A stretch of 64,000 nt of DNA, from NCBI GenBank assembly GCA_026874595.1, contig CM049314.1, positions 57,770,300-57,834,299 of the forward strand, written 5' to 3'. This stretch comes from Sipunculus nudus. Its lineage: Eukaryota; Annelida; Sipuncula; Golfingiida; Sipunculidae. Shown here piece by piece: positions 35,395 to 49,448 of the stretch. Position 1 is the stretch's first letter, and each line of letters begins with the position of its first letter. The translations under genes were made by a program, and so were the position numbers. The notes below the pieces were generated by a model. The model saw only the letters and a list, made by a program, of their open reading frames with translations. It was not told the origin of the DNA and did no database searches.

Positions 35395-35690
35395 AACCGG
35401 CTTCTGTGTCTCAGGGGTAGAACACAGGACCCAAAGCCGCGAGATCATGAGTTCGAATCTCAGCCGAGGCGGTGAGATTTTTCATGGTCACCACCCAGGG
35501 TGAGCGCTATGCAGGCTTAATGGAAAGGCCGTGCCGAACGGCAGTGTTCACTCTAACGGGGTTCCTCGTTGGTATGACCTAGCAATGGGGACGATTACGC
35601 ACCAAGGGCCCGCAGGTGTAGTGGTCACCGGCCTGGTTGACGCCAGGATATAAAATGAAACCAGAATTGAATTCTGCAGATGTTCATAAA
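35395..35690 (+). mobile_element. tRNA-derived SINE, left unit
   Basis: A tRNA-like head has an A box TGTCTCAGGGG (about 35406-35416) and a B box AGTTCGAATCT (35450-35460), the internal RNA polymerase III promoter spaced as in tRNAs. It is followed by a GC-rich body with internally repeated text (CGTGCCGAACGGCA, TGGTCACCACCC and TGGTCACCGGCC). It is far richer in GC than its surroundings. Ends and target duplication were not resolved, and I cannot name the family. Confidence 0.7.
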
Positions 35691-36921
35691 CATAGTTAAG
35701 TATAGAAGTAAGTAACAATAATCAGTAAACGATGTATTTCTCTAGCTTTCGGTATCGCTATAAGCACCTATGTAAAGCTCAGAGTAGGATAATAAATTGG
35801 CTTTTAATAATTTTGCCTAAACGTTGTAGTGGCTTAGAGGCTCTTTTAAGGTAAAAACGACAGTTATTAAAAGCACGCTCAAATAATGTTAATAATTTGT
35901 ATGTGTTCCATGTGTAATTTTTAGATATTGGGTAAATCAGGTCTATACAAATTGTTTAAATTATTTACATACGTAAATATATATCCACTGCTATTTTAAC
36001 GTTACGGGATAATTAATATTCGCATTCATCTATATGCATGTTTTTGACTATTGCACTATTACGTGTTTATGCTGCACAATTATCAGAGTAATTATCTGTA
36101 TGTGGACCAGTGTTTGTCTAAAATAAACCAATTCTTCTTCTTCAGCTTCTTCTTCTTATTATAAATATCAGTATTATTCCCTCCGTCAGGAGAATATGCG
36201 TTCATCCCTTCCCGTGTGTTTGTGTGTGAATTTCCACACAACCACTAAAGGAACCAGATAAAAATTGGCCATTGAAGACCCAATTAGATTTTGGTGTGGT
36301 TCCGGCCCATGGTCCGGATTTAGTGACATCATCAAGGAATATGCACATAAATAAAGTCACTTATGCAAGAACCTGGGAAAGGACCAAACATGTGTATTGA
36401 AACATGAAAAGTAGCATCCTAGAACAGGTTCCCATACATACCGGGGCATTCCATTCCTTACACTGAGATTTCTAGTTATTGATATTGTTATGTTTTTAAA
36501 CGTGTTATAAAACTCTAAGGGTCCCATAAATCACTGGTAAAATATTAAAATTTCTTTTAAATTTGTGTGCAACTGTCATAAATAAATGGTTTTTTTCTAA
36601 TGCTCTCTGAGAGATACCAAAGTAAGACCTCCGAATTTGTCATCAGTTTACTAGAGCGGAACATTAAGAGCCATCTTAGTGTGGAATAATGTCTCCATAT
36701 TCAGTTGGTTCTCAATTAGAATATTCACTTCCTGCGCATCATTTCTGGTCTTGGTTTTCAACTGTAACGACACAATTTTCCGAAGACGTTTAAGTTGCAT
36801 ATAGTGATAAATACTGTTTTGAAACTGTGAAATGGAATTCTAAATGAACAAGTATAAATAGTGTCTGAAACTTTTTCTGGAAGGAACTTAAACTATGTAC
36901 CGGCTGCAACAGACTGGTGAA

Positions 36922-36962
36922 AACAATAATTATTCAGTGGTATCTTCCACTGAATAATTGTT
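36922..36962. repeat. Inverted repeat hairpin, left unit
   Basis: Left arm 36922-36940 and right arm 36947-36962 pair over 16 bases with a three-base bulge (ATTCAGTGG against CCACTGAAT at the loop side), around the loop TATCTT. It could be the core of a small transposon remnant or a structured RNA; nothing else supports either. Confidence 0.8.
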
Positions 36963-37110
36963 CCTGATGTGCTTGCGGCCTCTCTGATTATTCAATATCA
37001 TTACACTGTCTACATGAGATTGTAATAATAATATAAGGGAGGTATAATCAACACGGGAGTATGTGGTCGTCAAATAAATGACAAATAAACAACTGATAAT
37101 TATATGCTAA

Positions 37111-37144
37111 TATATACTGTATGTCTGACGTAAAGTTATACAGT
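37111..37144 (+). promoter_or_regulatory. Decayed TATA-initiator block before pseudogene 3, left unit
   Basis: TATATACTG at 37111 and ACAGT at 37140 keep the 29-base spacing of the family promoter. The initiator has changed from TCAGT. The block precedes the receptor 5' scrap at 37310. Confidence 0.45.
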
Positions 37145-37309
37145 TTATTCGGGATTTAAAGACTTATTTACTTACAGCTTGTGTATTAGTATCACTGTGT
37201 GTGTACCAATAAATCACAATTACAGAAAAGATATGTTGTGCAGATGGCAAAAGAAAATGTTGTTTTATATAAACGCGAAATAAAGACTGATGCCTAGGAT
37301 TGTGATAAA

Positions 37310-37535
37310 ATCAGGTTTCTAAATGATATCTTCATTAACGTGGCTTTGACATTGAAACCGGGGTTGCCTGGTAACGAAAATGGCTCTTCTCTTGGCTGCT
37401 CTGAGCTTCACACCGAAATGATACGCCCGCGTTTACGGAACGTTTCATTTTAAAATATTCCTCTCATGGCCCGTGCAAACGGAGCTTTCCCTTAGCGACT
37501 GAACCTTTAGGCCTAAAAACATTAGTTACTCAAAT
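37310..37535 (+). pseudogene. LRR-Ig receptor pseudogene 3 (5' scrap), left unit
   Basis: Short homology to the start of the receptor genes: TCATTAACGTGGCTTTGACA (signal peptide), GAAAATGGCTCTTCTC..GGCTGCTCTG, a GGAACGTTTCATTTTAAAA segment equal to the NISH repeat start, and CATGGCCCGTGCAAACGGAGC. It has several frameshifts and ends after the first repeat. The GGCTGCTCTG text is closer to the gene at 61676 than to the one at 28161. Confidence 0.7.
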
Positions 37536-38345
37536 TATTAAAATATATATAAATAAACACAGAAAGGAGCAGAAGACTTACAATACAGCAAACTGAATAA
37601 GAGAAATAACTTGATTCCTCTGTCTGCTATGACGCATGATTGTATTTTGGAGTACAGGCATAGATCAAAAACTTAAAGTATCGTACCATTTATGTTTTGT
37701 TTACACAGTATATGATACATGATGCATAAATATTTTTGACCCAGAGCATGACCTATAGTGCTTTTTGTTTCTGTATCCGGCTTGTGTTTCTGATTAAAAA
37801 TTTTAATTTCAACATATTCGGTCAACTTTTGAGAATATTTTTCCTAAAACATTTAATAAAGAAATACCTCTTTAATATTTCGGGAGATTTTTTGGATCTG
37901 TTTTGTGAAGGTCATTTTAAGGCTTTGTCAAATCATTTGGAAATGCACCTGAATATAATATACTGTTTAATAATGTTTCTAATTGAGGTTGCAAGTAAAA
38001 TAAACGGTTTTTAATTATCTCTTAAGACAAGCCATCTGGACCATGGGATTTTCCTTTGATCAAAGCATTTGTTACTTCTATTATAAAAAAAAGGGAAAAA
38101 TAATATAAACGGTGTGACTCAGGCCAGAGGTATTGTTATAAAACATGTGTCCTGTTTACTTACCAGCTCGCCATAAGTACCATTGTGTCCGTCTGACCAA
38201 TCATGTGAACAAGAGTAGTAAATGATGCCATGCAGATTGAAGTACCACTGATATAAACAAACACATTTGTCCTAAAGGAGCACTGTGAAGCTATATCAAC
38301 TTCAATGCCAAAACGAGGTATCTCAATGTAAAGGAAGTACTTTTT

Positions 38346-39879
38346 ATGACCATTGGTGCATTTATAGCTGGGGCTTTTACGGAAGAACCTAGTTCTGGAT
38401 TTCTCGGAAATGGCTTCTCTTTTAACTGTTTTCGGCTTGGATTAAGCAATCGTCTGTTCAGTAAGTTAAAAGCCTCTGTTTCTGACGATTTTTCCATGCG
38501 TAATCTTACAGTGCTGAATGTTTCAAATACAAATGTGTCCGTTCAGCAACTGTGTATATTGAACTGTGCTTCAGATATTGAACCTTTGGACATGACTAAT
38601 CATAATATTGGTAAAGACACAACTTTTGAATATTTCAAGAAATTAAAGTGGCTATTAATTAGCAACAACAGGATCTGCCAACTCAAGGGAAATTCACTTC
38701 GTGGATTAAAACATCTGCAAGGTCTGTATGTAGCGAACAACTGCCTGGAGACAATAAACTGTTCACATTTCCGTGATCTGCACACCCTGAGATATCTGAT
38801 ATTGCGCAAAAACTGGATCACTGAGTGTATTACCTTATGTAGTACCGGCTGGATGGACCAGCTTCTATATTTAGACTTGAGTTATAACCACCTTGTCCTT
38901 CCTTTGAATTAAGAGTGGTTTCCGAGACATATTTATCTTTTTCATAATCCTCTTTTCTGTGGCTGTAGAGTCCGATCTTTTGTGAAAGCATTAGGTAGGC
39001 ATGTATCAGCGGCCTGCCAAAGTCCACAAGTCATGACTAATATCAAATCAGGTTTGTATTCTTATGAGTATGAAAATACATTAAGAGCCCAAATACCAGA
39101 AAAGTGTGATCCACCAGAATAAAAAGTTAGATAAGTGACAAAACTGGTATAACTCTCTCCTTGAGTGCACAATGCCATACGATTATTAAGGAATGATTAA
39201 CAATGGGAAAAGTGTGGCATGTTTCGCTATCGGTGGACCGGGGATTGAGATAAACATGACGACACCGGACAAGGAATCGATTATTCGCCATCCACGTTTT
39301 CCAGATGAGATGTTTTCAATTATCAAAATACTAGGGCATTATTAGGGTGAGTACATCTGTTCTGTGCGGAACCAGGTCAGCAGAGAAAGGGTTACCCGTA
39401 GGTCAACATTGGGAATCAAATATTCGAGCTCGTTTATCTCAAAGTTTAAAGAAGAAGTTAGTGGAGGGATGTTGAACGGCACCAAGAGTCTGCAGGAGAT
39501 GCATGATACTTCTCGGTATCTTGTGTTTTAGAATCCTTGTGAATATTTTTTCTTGGAGAATACTGTTATAAGATCATGCCGCAGAAAAGATACAACAATG
39601 TGAATTTACTACGTCTGACCAATGTTTCACACATGAACACCCTACGAAGCAACCACATCCAACAGCACCGGACACGAGAGCCTAATGAGGATAGTCAATA
39701 TCAAGAGGTCGCAGGCGTCCTCGATCCACGTGATCAGTTCATTGAATACAATGTCGTTTACGAACCAGACAGCCCTCCGTGTTCAGCTGCTTCGTTACCT
39801 AAAAATGTTGACAGAGGCCACGCGCACTATTAGTATGCACAATGCTAGGCCACATGGAGTATTAATATGTGGAAAGTAG
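38346..39879 (+). pseudogene. LRR-Ig receptor pseudogene 4 (near full length), left unit
   Basis: An ORF at 38346-38912 has a different N-terminus (MTIGAFIAGAF, possibly signal-like) and then normal repeats: LKWLLISNNRICQLKGNSLRG, LRYLILRKNWITECI and LLYLDLSYNHLVLP. It is cut by TAA at 38910. The LRRCT, linker, Ig (GGPGIEINMTTPD) and long tail follow at nucleotide level but with TAA at 39120, TAA at 39187, TAG at 39343 (in the HxxGEYIC segment) and frameshifts. The tail ORF (39576-39833) reads LLRLTNVSHMNTLRSN and YQEVAGVLDPRDQ, close to the tail of the gene at 61676. So this is a dead long-tailed member. Confidence 0.88.
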
Positions 39880-42800
39880 ACGTGCGGAGAGGGTAATAAA
39901 GTACAGTTACATTGATTACATTACTGAAAAAAGGTACGTTAATACAGTTTAAATCAATAATTAAAAAAAAAAATAACTGCAGATTCCTAACCTTCCCATG
40001 TATTAAATTTAGAAAGAAATGCTTGCACGTGAAGATGGTCCTTCATGGTTGTAGAAATGAATTGCTTTTTCATATAATCATTAACAGTGGTTCAAGGGGA
40101 ACCTTTTTCGCTTCAACATACCTGTTAAATATAATTCATGGATTTGATGCTTGTATGTGTATTCAGGTATGTTTTGGAATTTGATATGATGAAAAAAAAA
40201 ACGATTTAGGAGTAGTGAGTAAAACAACCGACTCTTTATATCTAATGAAAGTAGATAGTAGTCATTTTTTAACAAGTTTTCTGGCCGACATTGTATGGGC
40301 GCAATTTTATGATCATCTAATGAGAAAACATGACCTTGAAGTGAAATGGTAGATGTGTAGATCAAAAGGCATGTAATTTCAACTGTGACATGTCAATTTA
40401 TTATTTATTAACAAAGAATGCTCCTTAACCGCTGTTGCACAACATTGAAAAGGGTTTATGTTGGAGAAGGGATTTACCTCATATTATTAAATTAATGGTA
40501 TTTATTAAAACGATCGTGTGACGATAGTATCAAGATCTGTTTTTAATTGGCGACACATTGATTTCACAGGCGAAATAACATCACTTATACACGTTTCAAC
40601 AGAAATTACATGAATAATAAATATATATTCATTATATACAACCATCTAACATGTCCCAGGAAAGCAAGTGGACTAGACGTTTCAACGTCAATTAGTGATC
40701 TATTTGAGTCACCGGCCTAGCTTGTGATAGAAGACTCTAGGCTTCAAGGTTAAGGATTCAAGACACCTTTACATTATAAACTCTAAGCACCAGAGGCGTT
40801 TATTATGTTACATGCGGAAACTAATATAACCCTGTTTTAGCCTTTTAGTATTTCAGTCGTTATATAATAAATCACATATTGATCCTGGTATTTGACAACA
40901 GGTGATTTATAATGTCTACATATATTGATTATTCCTTGGGCATGGTTTTTAAGTGACAATCATGAACACTTGCTTATATGTTAAACGACGAATATTGTAA
41001 ATTGTTGGAAAACAACAGCACATTTGAGGTTATAGCTTCCTGAGGTTATAGCTACTTACTTAATAAGAAACTAACTTAATATGATAATATGCAACTGACA
41101 GGTCAGAAACATAATCACTCGGTCATGGTGTCTGATGGAGAAAGTAGACTCTGATACATTTGTCACATTAACGTAACAACAATGGTTTTGACAAACACTT
41201 GAAGTTTGGTCTCAAAGGTATAAGTCGACCTGTGGAAGATAAAAACGGATTACCGAGTATATTGTTTATACTATACACGCTTGATTGATGGTCTTATTGC
41301 ATTTGAATTTTAAATAAATTAAAGGATTATTAGAAACTGTGGAAGTGGTTTTGTTAGCGGGGTTTTAATTTTCGGGCCTTTAGCGGGAGCTAGATTTGCG
41401 TTAAATTAGGACACGCGTTATTTTGATACGATCGTTCTGAGGATTGCAGCAGCGTTCTCGCCTGACCCACAGTCATGTGGCTCTGGTAATTCCTCCGTGC
41501 GGGGTCGCTTCAACCAAGATGTTACGGTTGTCATGTTGTCAATAGTGTCCACAGCTGAGATCATCTCCCATTAAGAGTGATTTGTAAAAACAAATGTGAA
41601 ACAAGTAGGCTTTTAAGACCTTTAAAACCCCCTTCCCATTGTTGTCAGCTCTGTGTGTTGTTCACACATAGCTGGTTGCTTCTGGTTAGTTATCACAGTT
41701 GTTGGTGTTGAGCAATTCTACAAATAACCCAGATGTCAAACAACGTGGCTAAGTGCAGTACCATTGCATCATCAAACGTGAGTAGTCTAGGTTAATTACG
41801 TGTTAGTTAAACCTTGATGTCACGATTTTCGATCAGTAGCCCGTGGAATGTACGCGGTCACCCGGAGGTTGTTAGATTGCGCAACAAACGGGTCTTTTAT
41901 GAATATTTCAATTTAAATAATTAGATACAAAATGAATTATCTTACATACCGATGTGTGCGAAAATTTGAACTGCGCTGATGCTGTAAATGAAAAAAAAGC
42001 CTAAAGGAAATTAAGAACGTTAAATATCCACCTACTTTGCTAACACACATTTTCAAAGCAGTGAGCTACGTCCAACCCTTCATTGCAAACACAAACCTTC
42101 AGCCTCGTAAACAGTTATTTCATGTGATTTAATGAACATAAACACTAATGATATTATTGGGAACAACCCTTAACGCTGTCCTTTTTTTATAAAGTTATTA
42201 GATTCCAAATACACATCCCGAACTCGTACTCTCTCTTGTTACAGGCGCAGATTTATTTTGTTGGAAATGAAATCTTGCGAATATCTGTTCATACGGATTC
42301 GGATATGAAATCGGGTATAGTTTGGACTGTTTATTCGGATTAAGTTCCGGAGACCCGTTCAAGAGATGTATATCTTCTCGGTTTTGTACTGGTCCAGATT
42401 AAGTTGAGGCATAAATTCGGTCTGTGTATCCTGATTCAGATCTAGTTGTTGGATCATACAGGTATATATGACGGGGTGTGACCATGATTTCATATTATGC
42501 ATGACCGCAGGAGTTGCTTACAAATTCACATAATCCTTTCAGGCAATGTCATCATCTCTTTAACGTTTTCTTCTTATCAGGCAGGTTTCATTGACCCTTA
42601 AACGTCGACCTCTGATCCTTTTGTTATAACTATATGAATGTCAAAGAGATAATTACGAATAATGATCATTTGATCTTGATTTTTTTATACTAATTATTTG
42701 TGTTAGTTTCACCATTTTTAGTGGAGACAAAGGATGAGAAAAACACATCTATAAAAACTGCCGTTATATTCACAAAATGACTTGTTTAAACATGGCTGGA

Positions 42801-45800
42801 TCATACTGTTTATAACCAGCAAATATTAAAAAAAAAACATATGCGCCATATGCAAGTGCATGCATTCCAATTCGTGTGTTTGTGTGTTTGTTCACAAAAT
42901 AACCGACGCAGTTATGAATGGAATCACATGAAATTGTCAGGGTTTACCCCCATATCCATTGTAACGCCTCTAAAGGAATTTTCTCTCTCAAAAGGAATGA
43001 AAAGGTTTGTAATTCAATGACCACATGACTTCGCTTCCAATGGGAGGGCTCTTCAGTTTGGTCAACACTGGGCACTGAGACCAGTGATGTGAACACCGTT
43101 TGACAATATTTTATGGGTTACAGGTATGTTGATTTTTATACATTCGAAAATATCTTTCCATGATAACCATGGTTTTAAAAGTTAGGCCAAGTTATGTGTT
43201 TTATGAATTTTTTTTTCAAAAATAAGCCCCACAACTTAATTATCATTAGAGTTGGGTGTGTGTGTGTGTGGGGGGGGGGTTCATATATATTTGTTAAGAT
43301 CCGTGGTATGTAGGGACGGTGAAGCATAAAAAACACCAGTCCATCCTTAAATTGATAACAAACTATAATCTGTAGTCAGGGCGTACAGACCTCCACCAGA
43401 ATCCCACATGAATTGTTTAATAGGGAGCACTTTTCCGTTGGGTGGACACAAAGAGCTGAGTCCTTTTACACGATCGCCGTTTTATAGGGGTTACAGGTTT
43501 GTTGATTAAATAAATTTCAGAAGTATTTTACATAATAACCATGGTTTTTGTAGTTCGGCAGATTTATGTGTTGTTTGAAAATATTTTTTAAAAGGAAGCC
43601 CAGGGGGGTGGGGATTGCACACACTTCAGAGGGTCCTCAATCTCTAGGGGACTTTGAAACCCCCGCCAGAATCTACTAATCAGTCGTTAGTTCATACGTG
43701 CACGTTTCATGTAAAACATTGTCATGGTTCAGGAACACGGGTTCACCTGGCGAGTGGCATAACAACTGCATACGAATGGGCTGCTTCTACTTAGGGACAA
43801 AGGAATAGCCCCTTATAGTTATTCCTTTATGGATTTGTGATTATAGCTCTTAAGAAAATATATATTATGGTGATCCCGATTACCTCTTTAAATGTTATCG
43901 ATTACGGATGCAGTACCCCTCTACAAATTTCCAGCTAAATCTGTATATTACATTTTGCGTTAATTTGCTGAAAGACAATGCAACGAACCAAGGCTGAAGT
44001 GGTTTCTTTGCTAAACGCTTTCATCAAAATATATATCAACCTGCTTTCTTTTTTTATCTCGGACAGTTGTCAATTTTGCATCAGACCTGCTTATTCCATG
44101 ACAATTTACAGTACTTAAACCAAAAATTTGTTGGAACATATTTTTCTGGGTCTATCTTTTTCACATTGGCAGCTATACGTTTCGCGTACAAGATAATTTA
44201 ACGACATATGCATGTGTATAAAAATAACGCATGTGTCTGTTAACATGCCTTAGACTATACCCTAAACTGATTACACTGAATAAACATCGTGTTTTACGAT
44301 GTCGCCTGAGCTTCAACTAATACAAAGCATTTTTAATTTAATTTCACGGTAGAGTGCTTCTTTATACAATCGTTATATCTATGATATTTCCCAAGCAAAA
44401 AAGCTGTCCGACCTATGTTGTTTATCAGGAAAACAATGTTTGTGTGATTTCTGGAATAGAATATATTTTCTTTCTATGTTGATATTTTTTGGGAGCGTAT
44501 TCCTGGAGAAATCAGCGGAAGTAATCTTTATATCATATAGGTGAAACACATGACAGAAGTTCCTGCAAACCCTTAGGATTAAAATATGCGTCGTTTAGTT
44601 CCTATCAGCTCATTACAAAAATATACATCAGATAGAGCCGTGGATTTTCCACGGGAGCAGCTAGTAACTGTTTATTACATTGAATTAAATTATGTTACTT
44701 GCGTCACAGAACATGATTCGTCTAATATGTAATTATTTCGGAGATCCATATTGTGTATTTAAAGTCAGACCAATGACGTAAGTGGCCTTTTTACTGCTGA
44801 ATCATAAAATGTAGACACAGACATAGAACTAAATGAAGCCAGTCATTGACGATGTTACTGTTTTACTTGAATATACATAGCAGTGGCCTACATTAAGCAT
44901 TAACAAAGGCACATATTGACGCAAAACACTTTTGTGAAAACACTTTAAGGTAGCAGAAGTGGAATTCCAGATAAACCTGACTTCGTTTAAGGTTTCCCTT
45001 TACATTGAACAATCTGCTGCTTTGGGACCATTGATGTATACATTTTCTGAAAGCTAAAGAGATTCCCTACATTCTGGTAAATAGAATTGGGAGAAACATA
45101 TTGGAATTCATAACCGTTTTCATTTAATTCTAGATAATAAAAAAACACAGTTTAGTCAAGCACGTCTAATGCAGATACAGAATATATTTTTGAATGAATC
45201 GAAAATTAAGATAAAAATCCCAAAACATTTTGTTTGTAAGTATAGTTACAAATCATGATTTTATCGCGTATTTAATCATTTCACTTTTTTACGTTTTCGT
45301 AAATAAAATCCTTTTAATTAAGTTTAGTCGTCAAAAAAGCTTTTAGTTGATATGTTAACAACTATATATGGCAAAATTGTACGTTACGGACAATTATTGT
45401 TGAGAAAAACGCACTAAAGATAAGGTGGTCAGGTAGAAAGATGTGCTGTGAAAATGGGCAAAAACTAATTTCGAAGAGATCATTCGATCTGCATAATTTT
45501 CTATGCACAAATACATTCTGACAAACAGACTGTTAAAAATAATTTCACTTAATGCCAGACCATTGAAATCGTTTCGTGGTTGACATAAAGGTAGGTACAT
45601 TACTGACTCTGTTGTATGTTTTTAACACTCTGCGACGTACATTTTTGTTATATTACCTTTTTGGCAACTTTCTGTAGAAACTCTGTTTGCAAAACCCTGT
45701 CAAGGAGTCCACTTTACTGCGTGACTCACTGCAAGAAGGCGTGAATTACTTTGAGTGGTCTATTTTGCAGTGCGTGATTAGGGTGCCCTTGATTGATACC

Positions 45801-46333
45801 AGTTTACGGGTACTCCCAACAGGGATGCAACGGTTGATGTGGGTTCAGACTTAATCGGACTCTCCGGTTACACAATTTTGGAAAGTAAAGGCTGCTGGTA
45901 TCCGCCCGTAATTGTTGCATTTTATTTTGTATGTAAAAGACTTTATCAAATATATGTTTAATTACACATGTATATATCAAGGGAGATATGATAAAGGTAA
46001 CTAGCGGTTAATTTAATCATATCAAAAGAAAATCCATGGATTATCTTTCCATACTCTACTTATGTAAAAAGTGGCCCTCTAGAGCATTACGTAAAATCTG
46101 AAATATTGGGCTTTTTCTCGATCTGTTCTGAATACTTTAAACACAGTGGATACAAGCACCAAAATAAAACCTCAAGCATTTCTTAAGAAAACTTAACTTT
46201 TGTTAAATGATAAATACTCTCTTATAATTTCCAATTGAATGTATAATGAATATGTATGAATCGTTTACTGACCATTTTTGTTTTCATAATGAATAATTTT
46301 GAAGGAAAGCCTTGATTGTTGAAAAGAAAAATT

Positions 46334-46814
46334 GGATTGATACTGACGCTTTTAATAAAAATGTGGCTTTTAATTTCATCCTTGTGCAGGCGGCTTTGGC
46401 CATAGAACCAAGATCGCCTTGTCAAGGATATGACAATTCTCCCGGCTTTTCTGGACAGATGTAAATAGATAGCGATTCGTACCGTAATTAGACACCCTCG
46501 AGTAATAAACATTTCACATTACACGGCCTGTGTAAATGTAATAATTCTTCAAAGACAGAACATTTAGACCTGACCGACACAAACATCAATGAAGATGAAG
46601 TACACTTTGAATGTTTGAAAGGCTTAAACTGGCTCCTTATTGTACACAACGATATTTGCGAAATCAAGGAGAATGCACTTCCATGGATTAAAACGTTTAA
46701 GTGCGCTGAATGCGGAGCACAATTGTTTGGAGTCGGTACACTTTTCACATTTTTGTGACCTGCACATCCTGAGATAACTGATTTTGCGGGAAAACCCGGC
46801 ATTCATCCGGTAAT
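46334..46814 (+). pseudogene. LRR-Ig receptor pseudogene 2, right unit
   Basis: Same as 34195-34675 with the same stops and frameshifts; one difference is GTAATTTTGAC where the left unit has GTAATTATGAC. Confidence 0.8.
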
Positions 46815-47533
46815 TTTGACATCAAGGGAACCTTATTACCCACTTGAAGTTTACAAAGTTTTAGACACTCGAGAGTAAAAAAAATATAAATAAACGAAGA
46901 CTCTCCCCATGTATTGTCATTGCTCAGTCATTCACCAACCGATTCGGGAAAAAGCGCCCGTATGGTCCACAGGTTTTTGGAAAGATTTCATGAAGGCCGC
47001 AAGGGTGTCATGGCTTTTCTGCGGGTTGCTTGGCGTTCTATCCTTGATGTAGGGCGCTTTTAGCTAGGAGTAAAAATTTCTAGATACGTTGTTATAATTT
47101 TAGTACCTATATATCTATAGACAAGTTTATCGTTTATCCCACGGCGCGAACGAAAACGCGTTTAAATTTTAAATAACGTTAAACAGAGGCCTAACAGAGA
47201 TAGTTTTCTTCCTACAATGGACCTCAAGCACAGAGACATCCTTCTAATCTTATAGCCTTGACTTTCATTTATAACTAGATAAAGAACAAATGTTAATGGA
47301 CCCACCTTGTGAAAGAAGTGGACAGAAAGGAAAGGGAATTTATGTAAATCAACTAATAAAGATTTATACGATAATATACCGTAGAAAGCCCCTAGCACGA
47401 TACCTAATTATTTTACGATTTTTTTTTAAATTTTATACCGATGTATCTTAGTGGTTGGACTATAACTACAGTGCTTGGAAAGAATAGCCGTGTTTGGTAA
47501 TTGAAAAGTAATTTTATCAGATTAAATGGTAAC

Positions 47534-47829
47534 AACCGGCTTCTGTGTCTCAGGGGTAGAACACAGGACCCAAAGCCGCGAGATCATGAGTTCGAATCTC
47601 AGCCGAGGCGGTGAGATTTTTCATGGTCACCACCCAGGGTGAGCGCTATGCAGGCTTAATGGAAAGGCCGTGCCGAACGGCAGTGTTCACTCTAACGGGG
47701 TTCCTCGTTGGTATGACCTAGCAATGGGGACGATTACGCACCAAGGGCCCGCAGGTGTAGTGGTCACCGGCCTGGTTGACGCCAGGATATAAAATGAAAC
47801 CAGAATTGAATTCTGCAGATGTTCATAAA
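47534..47829 (+). mobile_element. tRNA-derived SINE, right unit
   Basis: Duplicate of the SINE at 35395, with intact A and B boxes. It moved by segmental duplication, not by retrotransposition, since its flanks are duplicated too. Confidence 0.7.
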
Positions 47830-49060
47830 CATAGTTAAGTATAGAAGTAAGTAACAATAATCAGTAAACGATGTATTTCTCTAGCTTTCGGTATCGCTAT
47901 AAGCACCTATGTAAAGCTCAGAGTAGGATAATAAATTGGCTTTTAATAATTTTGCCTAAACGTTGTAGTGGCTTAGAGGCTCTTTTAAGGTAAAAACGAC
48001 AGTTATTAAAAGCACGCTCAAATAATGTTAATAATTTGTATGTGTTCCATGTGTAATTTTTAGATATTGGGTAAATCAGGTCTATACAAATTGTTTAAAT
48101 TATTTACATACGTAAATATATATCCACTGCTATTTTAACGTTACGGGATAATTAATATTCGCATTCATCTATATGCATGTTTTTGACTATTGCACTATTA
48201 CGTGTTTATGCTGCACAATTATCAGAGTAATTATCTGTATGTGGACCAGTGTTTGTCTAAAATAAACCAATTCTTCTTCTTCAGCTTCTTCTTCTTATTA
48301 TAAATATCAGTATTATTCCCTCCGTCAGGAGAATATGCGTTCATCCCTTCCCGTGTGTTTGTGTGTGAATTTCCACACAACCACTAAAGGAACCAGATAA
48401 AAATTGGCCATTGAAGACCCAATTAGATTTTGGTGTGGTTCCGGCCCATGGTCCGGATTTAGTGACATCATCAAGGAATATGCACATAAATAAAGTCACT
48501 TATGCAAGAACCTGGGAAAGGACCAAACATGTGTATTGAAACATGAAAAGTAGCATCCTAGAACAGGTTCCCATACATACCGGGGCATTCCATTCCTTAC
48601 ACTGAGATTTCTAGTTATTGATATTGTTATGTTTTTAAACGTGTTATAAAACTCTAAGGGTCCAATAAATCACTGGTAAAATATTAAAATTTCTTTTAAA
48701 TTTGTGTGCAACTGTCATAAATAAATGGTTTTTTTCTAATGCTCTCTGAGAGATACCAAAGTAAGACCTCCGAATTTGTCATCAGTTTACTAGAGCGGAA
48801 CATTAAGAGCCATCTTAGTGTGGAATAATGTCTCCATATTCAGTTGGTTCTCAATTAGAATATTCACTTCCTGCGCATCATTTCTGGTCTTGGTTTTCAA
48901 CTGTAACGACACAATTTTCCGAAGACGTTTAAGTTGCATATAGTGATAAATACTGTTTTGAAACTGTGAAATGGAATTCTAAATGAACAAGTATAAATAG
49001 TGTCTGAAACTTTTTCTGGAAGGAACTTAAACTATGTACCGGCTGCAACAGACTGGTGAA

Positions 49061-49101
49061 AACAATAATTATTCAGTGGTATCTTCCACTGAATAATTGT
49101 T
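49061..49101. repeat. Inverted repeat hairpin, right unit
   Basis: Identical to the hairpin at 36922-36962. Confidence 0.8.
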
Positions 49102-49249
49102 CCTGATGTGCTTGCGGCCTCTCTGATTATTCAATATCATTACACTGTCTACATGAGATTGTAATAATAATATAAGGGAGGTATAATCAACACGGGAGTA
49201 TGTGGTCGTCAAATAAATGACAAATAAACAACTGATAATTATATGCTAA

Positions 49250-49283
49250 TATATACTGTATGTCTGACGTAAAGTTATACAGT
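49250..49283 (+). promoter_or_regulatory. Decayed TATA-initiator block, right unit
   Basis: Duplicate of the block at 37111-37144. Confidence 0.4.
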
Positions 49284-49448
49284 TTATTCGGGATTTAAAG
49301 ACTTATTTACTTACAGCTTGTGTATTAGTATCACTGTGTGTGTACCAATAAATTACAATTACAGAAAAGATATGTTGTGCAGATGGCAAAAGAAAATGTT
49401 GTTTTATATAAACGCGAAATAAAGACTGATGCCTAGGATTGTGATAAA

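Larger units (their letters stand above)
30804..42946. repeat. 12.14 kb tandem duplication, left unit
   Basis: The sequence from CCCCCATATCCATTG at 30804 to GTCAGGGTTTA ending at 42946 is repeated next to itself at 42947-55083. I noticed about 20 substitutions and a few small gaps over the whole length (for example GTAATTATGAC/GTAATTTTGAC near 34672). The edges show no obvious microhomology. It holds receptor pseudogenes 2-4, a SINE, a hairpin and long AT-rich spacers. Outside the listed features (30804-34190, 34680-35390, 35700-36900, 40400-42946) I see no gene; a (GT)n/G-run lies at about 31110-31139. Confidence 0.95.

Noticed and set aside
35401-35475. A functional tRNA gene
   Set aside because: A and B boxes are present, but acceptor and anticodon stems do not close properly and a SINE body follows.
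41330-42480. A regulatory island or gene in the GC-richer part of the duplicated unit
   Set aside because: Imperfect phrases such as ATTCGGATTAAGTTC recur, but there is no open frame, promoter pattern or clear repeat ends.
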